Assembly: GCA_015231815.1 (NCBI GenBank)
Contig: JADGAW010000180.1
Coordinates: 1-5,124, forward strand
Length of the DNA stretch: 5,124 nucleotides
Direction: 5' to 3'
Source: Nitrospinota bacterium
GTDB lineage: Bacteria; Nitrospinota_A; JADGAW01
Part shown: in pieces, positions 1 through 5,124 of the stretch
Layout: every line of letters begins with the position of its first letter
Numbering within the stretch: position 1 is the first letter of the stretch
Position numbers and translations under genes: made by a program
Notes under the pieces: generated by a model
Told to the model about the DNA's origin: nothing
What the model saw: only the letters and a program-made list of their open reading frames with translations
The model's database searches: none

Positions 1-347
1 ATATTCCTGAAATCACTTTTATAGCCAAACCGCAGAGGAATTCCAGAAAGATAACAGAAGAGTGCAGACCTGAAAGAGTTTGAGAAGAGAATGACAGCCT
101 CGAAATTCTCTTTTTTTATATTACGAGAAAGCGAAAGAAGTCCACCCAAAGACTTCATTTCTTTTTTTTTATAGCCAATTACCTTATGAAAGTAGGGAAG
201 GTGATCAATAACAGGAATTAAGTGGTTTTGTACTAAAAGAGTAATTTTTGTTTCATTTCCCAGACTTTTTTTTAGCAATATTAATGAAGGAACTGACATT
301 ACGGTATCCCCCACCCATTGTGGCATAAAGACAAGAATATTTTTCAC
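1..347 (-). CDS. Glycosyltransferase family 9 (LPS heptosyltransferase-like), N-terminal part, runs off window
   Basis: A 115-codon open frame has no stop and leaves the window at its low-coordinate edge, so only the N-terminal Rossmann-like half is present. It begins VKNILVFMPQWVGDTVMSVP (GTG read as Met). The WVGDxVMS loop at residues 11-18 and the later NSFRSAL (90-96), GIPLRFGY (102-109) and DFR motifs match ADP-heptose:LPS heptosyltransferases of the WaaF/RfaF type (GT9). In that family the GD aspartate, here Asp14, lies in the acceptor/catalytic loop. The GTG at 347-345 is chosen because it puts the beta-strand KNILVF and the loop at the family's usual distance from the N-terminus; the next ATG (326-324) would remove that strand. 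The start lies one base after the upstream cytochrome stop, with no good Shine-Dalgarno, which suggests translational coupling. The expected role is sugar addition to LPS core or another cell-envelope glycan at the inner face of the cytoplasmic membrane. The exact sugar and acceptor cannot be read from this fragment. Confidence 0.85.
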   Translation of the reverse strand, partial: MKNILVFMPQWVGDTVMSVPSLILLKKSLGNETKITLLVQNHLIPVIDHLPYFHKVIGYKKKEMKSLGGLLSLSRNIKKENFEAVILFSNSFRSALFCYLSGIPLRFGYKSDFRN

Positions 348-348
348 G

Positions 349-1179
349 TTACTTATGGTAGGTGTGACATACGGTGCAATTGTCAGCAATATAATTCATT
401 TCATGACATTTTTCAGTACATGTCCCAATCGATGGGTACGGATTGTCGGTGCTGTTACTAGCATCAAGGTAATCTGTATGACACTCAACACATTTTGCTT
501 TGTTATGCCTTTTATGGTCAAACTTTGTTGTTGTGAGAAATAATTTTTCTGTTTTTAAGGAAAAAGATGTCTGGTTCAGGTGACACATTTTACAACTCTC
601 CGTATCTTCAGTTATGTCAGGATGACCTGCTATATAGTGACAATTACTGCATGCATCATCATAGGAAGCAAGTTTAAAGGAGGCTTTCTCATCTGTCGAT
701 TCAAGGTGACACCATTCGCAGTCGTCTGCTTTTAGCGAATGGAGTTTATGCCCTAGTTTAATTGTATTGCCGTTTATTGAAGATTTTAGTTCTTGTTCTC
801 TTATTTTCCCTTTTTCAGGGTGACTATCCCATTTATGACAAACTTTACACCCTTTTTTATCAACTGCTTTTATGTTGTGGCTTCTTCCCTGATGTTCAAA
901 GTGACAGTCAATACAGGCAGACTCTCTTTCATCTTGATTTACCGGTTTTTCCTGATGTTTTTGTACTTTTTTGTGACACTTCAGGCAGGCTTCATTTTGA
1001 ACGCCTTTCCATGGAACATGGCAACTTTCGCATGAATTAACAAGCTTTGAATGTTTTAGAGACAACTCACCATTCATAAAGATATGGTGCTTTCCTTTTG
1101 AATCATAATAGTAAAGAGCCGCTAAGACTATAACAGTACCAATAATTGAAATAATCCAGGAAGCTTTATATTTGTCCAT
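349..1179 (-). CDS. Membrane-anchored multihaem cytochrome c, ten candidate haem sites
   Basis: A 276-residue protein. Residues 7-25 form one hydrophobic helix after a short lysine-bearing N-terminus, which looks like an uncleaved signal anchor exporting the rest to the periplasm. Nine canonical CxxCH sites have their first Cys at residues 50, 65, 89, 111, 154, 177, 196, 230 and 268. A tenth site, C254-TEK-C258-H259, has three residues between the cysteines. At least thirteen other histidines (for example 31, 32, 43, 75, 96, 101, 120, 144, 147, 186, 222, 225, 275) could serve as distal ligands, so bis-His low-spin haems are likely. No catalytic motif of nitrite, hydroxylamine or sulfite reductase is recognisable, so electron transfer is the likelier role. 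It resembles the broad cytochrome c3/c7 and doubled-CxxCH class. Its ATG lies 1 bp after the stop of the cytochrome-b-like gene, with no evident Shine-Dalgarno, so it is probably co-translated and the likely redox partner. The physiological donor or acceptor is unknown. Confidence 0.93.
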   Translation of the reverse strand: MDKYKASWIISIIGTVIVLAALYYYDSKGKHHIFMNGELSLKHSKLVNSCESCHVPWKGVQNEACLKCHKKVQKHQEKPVNQDERESACIDCHFEHQGRSHNIKAVDKKGCKVCHKWDSHPEKGKIREQELKSSINGNTIKLGHKLHSLKADDCEWCHLESTDEKASFKLASYDDACSNCHYIAGHPDITEDTESCKMCHLNQTSFSLKTEKLFLTTTKFDHKRHNKAKCVECHTDYLDASNSTDNPYPSIGTCTEKCHEMNYIADNCTVCHTYHK

Positions 1180-1180
1180 T

Positions 1181-2011
1181 TTAGTAATAAAAAGTTATAG
1201 TGATGTGAATAATTAAGAGGACGAGCATAAGAAAAGAAAGGGGGATATGAATAAGCAACCATTTCTGTAACAAATTTGTTTTCATCAGACGATAGGCAAT
1301 CTTCTCTCGTGTTTCCATGATTTCACCAATGGCATCCAAGTCATAGATATCTTCAGAAGAGACTTTTGCTCTTAAATCTTCAATAAGGTTTTGTCTTTTA
1401 ATTAAAAGTTCACTCTCTATTAGGAAAAGATAACCCCAGTTTGTTGAAGTTTTAGACAAACAAGGTCTTAGTGATTTCTTATACATATCCTTAAAGCTTT
1501 CGGAGGTATGTTCAGCAATCTTGTCTGCTTTTTTTAAATGCTGTTGTAATTCACTTGTTAAGTCATCTAATGTCATAACATTTTTCCCATATTTTGTAAT
1601 AGAAAGGGGTACATTGACATAAATCAAGGAGCCCACAATACCACTTACGATAACGAGAAAGAAAAGGACGGAAAAGAAAGCACTGAAATGTCCACCAAAA
1701 CTTGCCCCTGAATGCATTAAATTAATAATCAAACATATAACTCCAATATAAATATGACCTTGAAGCCAGTTCTGCATTGTCCCCAATTTATAACGGAATA
1801 ATTTTTTTCTTACCCTGTATATCAAGAGGAACAGGACTAAGAGCATTGAGATAATTCCGTAAAGCATTCCCAAAAAAGAACCGGGGGAGACAATAGTGGT
1901 CTGACTTTGAATGTAGTAAAGAGAAAAGAGGGAAATTAAAATCACAGAAAAAACTACTGGCCATTTACCTCTTAATAACGATTTATCTTCTAATGGTATA
2001 TCTCTTTTCAT
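1181..2011 (-). CDS. Five-helix membrane protein, probable diheme cytochrome b
   Basis: A 276-residue integral membrane protein. Hydrophobic helices lie at about 17-36, 45-66, 82-101, 110-133 and 250-274. The basic N-terminus and the basic loop 66-75 (RVRKKLFRYK) predict a cytoplasmic N-terminus and an outward C-terminus. Helix 3 carries H86 and H100, and helix 5 carries H255 and H269. Both pairs are fourteen residues apart, the spacing of the haem ligands in bc1-type cytochrome b, so two stacked b haems bridging helices 3 and 5 are likely. A Trp precedes each first histidine (W82, W251), giving the two helices a similar W-x3-H start. Between helices 4 and 5 lies a polar, charged segment (about 135-248), predicted cytoplasmic, which could dock the Fe-S/cNMP protein. 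I do not recognise a named family. The gene starts 24 bp after the Fe-S gene stop and ends 1 bp before the cytochrome c start. The ATG has only a weak upstream purine stretch. The inferred role is moving electrons across the membrane between the cytoplasmic Fe-S protein and the periplasmic cytochrome c, possibly also with quinone. Confidence 0.85.
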   Translation of the reverse strand: MKRDIPLEDKSLLRGKWPVVFSVILISLFSLYYIQSQTTIVSPGSFLGMLYGIISMLLVLFLLIYRVRKKLFRYKLGTMQNWLQGHIYIGVICLIINLMHSGASFGGHFSAFFSVLFFLVIVSGIVGSLIYVNVPLSITKYGKNVMTLDDLTSELQQHLKKADKIAEHTSESFKDMYKKSLRPCLSKTSTNWGYLFLIESELLIKRQNLIEDLRAKVSSEDIYDLDAIGEIMETREKIAYRLMKTNLLQKWLLIHIPLSFLMLVLLIIHITITFYY

Positions 2012-2035
2012 ATTTATCTGTTTTGTTAGTTATAT

Positions 2036-3571
2036 TTACTCAGCAGTTTTATACTCTGAGAAGAATTCTGTTGGGTTTACTCTTCTTGCTGCTCCTTTTG
2101 GACAGTTATATACACAACCCATAAACTCGTATTCTCTACACATATCGCATTTGGTAGCCTTTCTTGTAGAAGCCCTTTTTTTTGCTTTTCCCGTAGCCTT
2201 GGCTACCATATCCCTGTCTCCCGGGAGCTTCTCAGAGTCACCTCTTTCTACCATATCCCTGTCACCAGGAAACATAAACCGACCTAGAGAACTACCCGTT
2301 GCAGAACTATTTTCTTCCGAACTGCTCCCCTTTAAATGAAGAAGTCCTTTCACAAAATCTAACATTCTGCTTGTCAGGCTACTTTTTTGAGAAGCAAAGT
2401 CAACAATTGTAATATTTCCGTAAGGGCAGAGTTTTGCGCAGGAACCACAACCGATACAATGATCCTTGTGATAAATTTCCCCATCCGCCCCTCTGGTAAT
2501 TGCTCCAGTTGGGCATTTCATCATACAGGTAGGATCTTCACAATGCCGACATGATGTTGGTAACTGAAGAAAATTATTGAGTTCTGTTCCATGTCTGGTC
2601 AATCGAGAGTGCCCATTATGCATTGCGGCACAGGCTTTAACACAATTGTCGCACTGCACACATTTGGTTTGGTCTATTAACAAAAGAGCCTTCGTCTGAA
2701 TAACCCCCAAATCAATAACAGAACTTAAATTTTTCTCAAAGGTAGCATCACTATTTACCCGAGCAGTTCTTTCCTTTCTTTGTTCAATAACCCTTTCAAG
2801 CTGAAACTTAATCTTTGGGTAAATTTTAACCAACTCGTCAAAACTTTCACGGGATATTTGAATAAGCTCAACCCTGCTTGTTGCAGTAATTGTTGCTGTT
2901 CTTTTTTCACCTTCTTTCAATAAAGCCATTTCACCAAAGAACTGACCATTTTTTAAATAAGCCAGTACCTTCTCTTTTCCATCGGACTCTATCGATACTT
3001 TGAGAAAACCATAGCGAACAATATTAAAGTCATTTGCATCATCCCCTTGATTGAAAATAATTTCGTTTGCCTTATAGGTTTTTAAACTAACTTTTTCACA
3101 AAGTCCTTTTATGAGGTCATTGGATAAAGCGGTAAAGATTGGAACCGTATGTAACTGGTTCTCAAGTGCATTACTGCGGTAAACATCATTAAGAAATTTT
3201 TCAACCGAAGGAAATTTATCAAAAAGAACAAACAGCTTCTTATTGTCAAGATTGATGATAGTACAGGTCGTTGCAGCAACAATATCTGCAGTTCGGGGAG
3301 AACCGCAAAGAGCAGAGATTTCCCCAAAGATTTGCCCCTGATTTATTGGAAAGGTAAGTTTTTCTTCTGTACCTTTTGCTGGCAATTCAACCCTTGCAGT
3401 TCCGCTAAGAAGAATACTACAGAAATCGGCATAGTCCCCTTTTTTGTATATTTGTTCATCGGCTTCGTAGTCTCTAATTTCACAATCCATAATGAGCTTG
3501 TGAACTTCAGTACTATCCAAACCTCCAAATAAAGGAATTGTAGGGATTTTCTCAAGAAGCTGCGAACTCAT
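2036..3571 (-). CDS. Tandem cyclic-nucleotide-binding domains fused to a DmsB/NrfC-like four-cluster ferredoxin
   Basis: A 511-residue soluble protein with no signal peptide, twin-arginine motif or membrane helix, so cytoplasmic. Two cNMP-binding beta-barrel domains cover about 10-130 and 141-265. Each has a phosphate-binding cassette: FGEISALCGSPRTA (82-95; E84, R93) and FGEMALLKEGEKRTA (212-226; E214, R224). The Glu and Arg that hold the ribose and cyclic phosphate in the CAP/PKA family are present in both, so ligand binding is plausible. There is no helix-turn-helix, so it is not a CRP/FNR regulator. Residues 300-495 hold four cysteine groups: C304/307/310/314, C341/344/349/353, C372/375/378/382 and C475/478/486/490. 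This is the 16-cysteine order of DmsB/NrfC/PsrB-type subunits with four [4Fe-4S] clusters. A polar insert (about 391-470) separates groups III and IV and contains a duplicated PGDRDMV. The ATG overlaps the upstream stop by 4 bp (ATGA). It probably relays electrons between the flavoenzyme and cytochrome b under cNMP control. The domain calls are firm; the role is inferred. Confidence 0.93.
   Translation of the reverse strand: MSSQLLEKIPTIPLFGGLDSTEVHKLIMDCEIRDYEADEQIYKKGDYADFCSILLSGTARVELPAKGTEEKLTFPINQGQIFGEISALCGSPRTADIVAATTCTIINLDNKKLFVLFDKFPSVEKFLNDVYRSNALENQLHTVPIFTALSNDLIKGLCEKVSLKTYKANEIIFNQGDDANDFNIVRYGFLKVSIESDGKEKVLAYLKNGQFFGEMALLKEGEKRTATITATSRVELIQISRESFDELVKIYPKIKFQLERVIEQRKERTARVNSDATFEKNLSSVIDLGVIQTKALLLIDQTKCVQCDNCVKACAAMHNGHSRLTRHGTELNNFLQLPTSCRHCEDPTCMMKCPTGAITRGADGEIYHKDHCIGCGSCAKLCPYGNITIVDFASQKSSLTSRMLDFVKGLLHLKGSSSEENSSATGSSLGRFMFPGDRDMVERGDSEKLPGDRDMVAKATGKAKKRASTRKATKCDMCREYEFMGCVYNCPKGAARRVNPTEFFSEYKTAE
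2204..2269 (-). repeat. In-frame direct repeat encoding PGDRDMV twice
   Basis: The 15-base plus-strand string taccatatccctgtc occurs at 2204-2218 and 2249-2263. The copies are offset by exactly 45 bases (15 codons), with further partial match on the right side (cc-gg). In the Fe-S/cNMP protein this gives PGDRDMV at residues 450-456 and 435-441. The first plus-strand copy runs into a perfect 10-bp palindrome, ctcccgggag (2218-2227). The repeats sit in the polar linker between the third and fourth cysteine groups, where extra sequence could be tolerated. It could be a local tandem duplication or a small coding-region repeat element. Confidence 0.75.
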
Positions 3572-4959
3572 GCCAACTGAACCCCCACTATTCTTGAAGT
3601 ATCTTCATCAAGAGCAGCTAAATCATCTAACGTGAGAGAGTGTATAGAATTTCTCCCCACAAGTCGGCACAGAATTTCAATTTCATCAACAGCCCCTTTT
3701 ACAAAATTCGTTATGCTTTTGGTTGCACTATCAATATCGAGGGTAACCTTACCTTCCTGAGAACAAATCCCAACAGGACATCTTCCTGTATGACAGGCTC
3801 TACAACGTATACATCCCATTGCCATCTGAGCCGAAGAGGAAATATATACCGCTTCAGCACCCATTGCAAAAGCTTTGGTAAAATCAGCAGCTCCTCTTAA
3901 GCCTCCAGCGGCAATTAATGTAATATCATCTTTTTTCCCAGAACTGTTTATATGTTTACTTGCCCGTGCGAGCAGATTTATCAAAGGAATAGCTGCATGT
4001 TCCCGAGCAATGGTAGGTGCTGCTCCCGTTCCCCCTTCCATACCATCAACTGCTATAACATCAAACCCCGCATAAAAAGCAATATCTAAATCTTTCTCAA
4101 TATGACCTCCGGCAATTTTAATTCCGATAGGTTTTCCTTCACTGACTTCCCTCAATTCATCAACCTTCGCCTTAAGGTCTTCCTTGGAGTTTATATCCCG
4201 ATGCCTTGATGGTGATATTGCATTTTGATCCATAGATATCCCACGAACCGCAGCAATTTCTTCTGTAATTTTGCTTTTCATGAGATGACCTCCCATACCT
4301 GGTTTTGCCCCCTGTCCTACTTTTACCTCAATCATGTCTGCCATTTTCAAGGTATCATCGTTAATACCAAACCGACCTGTTGAGTATTGGAGAATATAGT
4401 TTTTTGCTGCTGCTCTTTCTTCAGGTAACATTCCCCCTTCACCACTATTCGCTATTGACCCAACTTCTGTTGCAGCTTTTGCAAGAGCTACCTTTGCCTG
4501 TTTTGATAATGCACCAAAAGACATCGCTCCAAACATAAGAGGTACATCAAGCGTAATAGGTTTTTTTGCTTTTTTTCCTAAAACTACACTGGTATCAACT
4601 GTTTCTTCCTCTAAAAGTGGTGGTTGAAACAACTGTCCTGGTAGAAAGACCAAATTGTCAAAGCTTGCAACTTTACGTCTCGCTCCCATTCCGGAAACCC
4701 GATGTCTGCCAATTTGAGATAAAAGGTGAATTTCACCTTTAATTTCCGGTGTATCTTTGCTAAACCCCTCATCATTAAGCCAAGAAAAGGAAACAGCTTT
4801 TGTTGCGCAGGTGTCCCGACAATTAAAACAACCAACACAACTGTTCGTTTGAGCTGCGGTTGGTCTTCCCTTATATGAGGTTAGGTTGTCGTTAGGACAT
4901 GCTTCTACACACTCTAAGCATTCAAGGCAAATTTTTCTGTTCCATTCATGGATAAACAT
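3568..4959 (-). CDS. FMN-dependent glutamate-synthase-like oxidoreductase with N-terminal 2[4Fe-4S] ferredoxin
   Basis: A 463-residue cytoplasmic protein. Residues 1-55 form a bacterial-type ferredoxin with C11/14/17/21-Pro and C41/44/47/51, giving two [4Fe-4S] clusters. Residues from about 84 to 405 are the FMN-binding TIM-barrel of the glutamate synthase large subunit (GltB central domain). Signatures are PLMFGAMSFGALS (140-152), NSGEGG (171-176), STGRFGIN (193-200), GQGAKPGMGG (215-224), SPSRHRDI (249-256), KIAGGH (281-286), DGMEGGTGAAP (305-315) and AAGGLRG (350-356). C383, C389 and C394 follow the C-x5-C-x4-C pattern of the GOGAT [3Fe-4S] cluster and end in CPVGIC. The layout is that of archaeal-type or stand-alone GltB-like proteins. 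The N-terminal glutaminase domain and C-terminal beta-helix domain of full GltB are absent, and no glutaminase partner is encoded here. It may be an ammonia/ferredoxin glutamate synthase or a relative with another substrate. An ideal AGGAGG six bases before the ATG fixes the start. As first gene of the cluster, it is the likely redox enzyme served by the downstream electron carriers. Confidence 0.94.
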   Translation of the reverse strand: MFIHEWNRKICLECLECVEACPNDNLTSYKGRPTAAQTNSCVGCFNCRDTCATKAVSFSWLNDEGFSKDTPEIKGEIHLLSQIGRHRVSGMGARRKVASFDNLVFLPGQLFQPPLLEEETVDTSVVLGKKAKKPITLDVPLMFGAMSFGALSKQAKVALAKAATEVGSIANSGEGGMLPEERAAAKNYILQYSTGRFGINDDTLKMADMIEVKVGQGAKPGMGGHLMKSKITEEIAAVRGISMDQNAISPSRHRDINSKEDLKAKVDELREVSEGKPIGIKIAGGHIEKDLDIAFYAGFDVIAVDGMEGGTGAAPTIAREHAAIPLINLLARASKHINSSGKKDDITLIAAGGLRGAADFTKAFAMGAEAVYISSSAQMAMGCIRCRACHTGRCPVGICSQEGKVTLDIDSATKSITNFVKGAVDEIEILCRLVGRNSIHSLTLDDLAALDEDTSRIVGVQLA

Positions 4960-4965
4960 TGACTT

Positions 4966-4971
4966 CCTCCT
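4966..4971 (-). promoter_or_regulatory. Strong Shine-Dalgarno AGGAGG for the first gene
   Basis: The minus strand reads AGGAGG, then aagtca, then ATG, a perfect anti-16S match with a six-base spacer. It is the only strong ribosome binding site in the cluster. The downstream genes have weak or no recognisable sites and sit within 1-24 bp of, or overlap, the preceding gene. This suggests that ribosome loading occurs mainly here and that the following cistrons depend partly on coupling. Confidence 0.88.
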
Positions 4972-5057
4972 CTATTTGAATATAAGGTTTTTAGAATCGT
5001 AAAACGTTTTGATAGTTCCCCAATAGAAAAAATAAGAAATAAAAAGAAAACTTTTTT

Positions 5058-5073
5058 GTTCAATAAAATGAAC
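5058..5073. promoter_or_regulatory. Inverted repeat GTTCA-N6-TGAAC just after the candidate -10, possible operator
   Basis: A perfect 5-bp inverted repeat with a 6-base A+T spacer (gttcaataaaatgaac on the plus strand) begins one base downstream of the candidate -10 box, so it would cover the transcription start. Dimeric repressors often bind such a place. No T-run follows on either strand, so it does not look like a terminator. It does not match the FNR (TTGAT-N4-ATCAA) or CRP (TGTGA-N6-TCACA) consensus. Five-base arms can occur by chance. Confidence 0.3.
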
Positions 5074-5074
5074 T

Positions 5075-5102
5075 ATGATAACATTCCTCTTATAATTTTC
5101 AA
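5075..5102 (-). promoter_or_regulatory. Candidate sigma-70-type promoter for the cluster
   Basis: On the minus strand, TTGAAA (5102-5097, 5 of 6 to TTGACA) is followed after 16 bases by TATCAT (5080-5075, 5 of 6 to TATAAT). It lies about 115 bases upstream of the first ATG, in the only sizeable non-coding stretch of the window and directly ahead of the first gene. The DNA is very A+T-rich, so chance matches are possible. If the promoter is real, the leader is roughly 105-110 nucleotides long. Confidence 0.45.
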
Positions 5103-5124
5103 AAAGATATTGAGCTTTTAGCGG

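Larger units (their letters stand above)
4960..5124. other. Upstream intergenic/leader region of the cluster
   Basis: This stretch is only about one quarter G+C by rough hand count, visibly lower than the flanking gene. It carries the candidate promoter, the inverted repeat, a 10-bp palindrome AAAACGTTTT (5001-5010) and the Shine-Dalgarno. No start-to-stop gene is supported on either strand. The end of any upstream gene lies beyond the window. Confidence 0.6.

Noticed and set aside
762..1040. Plus-strand open frames opposite the cytochrome c gene.
   Set aside because: They are antisense shadows of a gene with ten candidate haem motifs, have no family resemblance, and lie in a window whose real genes are all on the minus strand.
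2012..2035. A terminator or internal promoter in the 24-bp gap between the Fe-S and cytochrome b genes.
   Set aside because: It contains no stem-loop and is too short for a full promoter; read-through within one operon is simpler.
2036..3571. Interpretation as a CRP/FNR-family transcription factor because of the cNMP domains.
   Set aside because: There is no helix-turn-helix after either barrel; the C-terminal half is a 16-cysteine Fe-S module.
349..3571. Interpretation as a known Qrc, Nrf, Dsr or Psr respiratory complex because of the DmsB/NrfC-like subunit with cytochromes.
   Set aside because: There is no molybdopterin catalytic subunit and no NrfD-type membrane subunit. The Fe-S protein also lacks an export signal and carries cNMP domains, and the cytochrome b has a different layout.
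3640..4075. Plus-strand open frames opposite the FMN protein gene.
   Set aside because: They lie antisense to strongly conserved GltB motifs, have no recognisable protein features, and are explained by codon bias of the true gene.
5001..5010. Perfect palindrome AAAACGTTTT in the leader.
   Set aside because: It is a short A/T-rich palindrome, expected by chance in such DNA. It does not extend, and no T-run or second copy supports a terminator or operator.
4974..5124. A minus-strand frame is open for about 49 codons and ends in TAG just before the Shine-Dalgarno, as if it were the C-terminus of an upstream gene.
   Set aside because: Its translation is a Phe/Lys/Ile/Tyr-rich string with no recognisable motif, and G+C is far below that of the neighbouring genes. 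It also overlaps a plausible promoter. It is more likely chance openness in A+T-rich intergenic DNA, though the true upstream gene is out of view.

Overview
The window holds one tightly packed, co-oriented gene cluster read entirely on the minus strand, so the order of transcription runs from high to low coordinates. It begins with a G+C-poor promoter region (4960-5124). This is followed by an FMN-dependent glutamate-synthase-like protein with an N-terminal 2[4Fe-4S] ferredoxin (3568-4959), a fusion of two cyclic-nucleotide-binding domains with a DmsB/NrfC-like four-cluster Fe-S module (2036-3571), a five-helix membrane protein with the ligand pattern of a diheme cytochrome b (1181-2011), and a membrane-anchored multiheme cytochrome c with ten possible haem sites (349-1179). 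The window ends inside a partial glycosyltransferase family 9 / LPS heptosyltransferase-like gene that starts on GTG (1-347) and runs off the low-coordinate edge. Junctions are a 4-bp ATGA overlap, a 24-bp gap, a 1-bp gap and another 1-bp gap, which strongly suggests a single operon.

The four redox proteins make biochemical sense as a chain. The cytochrome c has an N-terminal anchor and should face the periplasm. The cytochrome b has two His-x13-His helices suited to carrying two haems across the membrane. The Fe-S/cNMP fusion has no signal peptide and should be cytoplasmic. The FMN/ferredoxin enzyme is a plausible cytoplasmic electron donor or acceptor. My model is a trans-membrane electron conduit linking a periplasmic cytochrome pool to a cytoplasmic flavoenzyme, with the Fe-S relay gated by a cyclic nucleotide. 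This is inferred from gene content and order. I do not recognise it as a named, characterised complex.

The host is probably a Gram-negative anaerobe or microaerophile: there are multihaem cytochromes, abundant low-potential Fe-S clusters, and an LPS-core type glycosyltransferase. The DNA is A+T-rich. An anammox-type planctomycete (Brocadiales, for example a Scalindua-like lineage) or a Desulfobacterota member would fit, but the window has no taxonomic marker and I cannot decide between them. No RNA genes, CRISPR arrays, insertion sequences or clear intrinsic terminators were seen.
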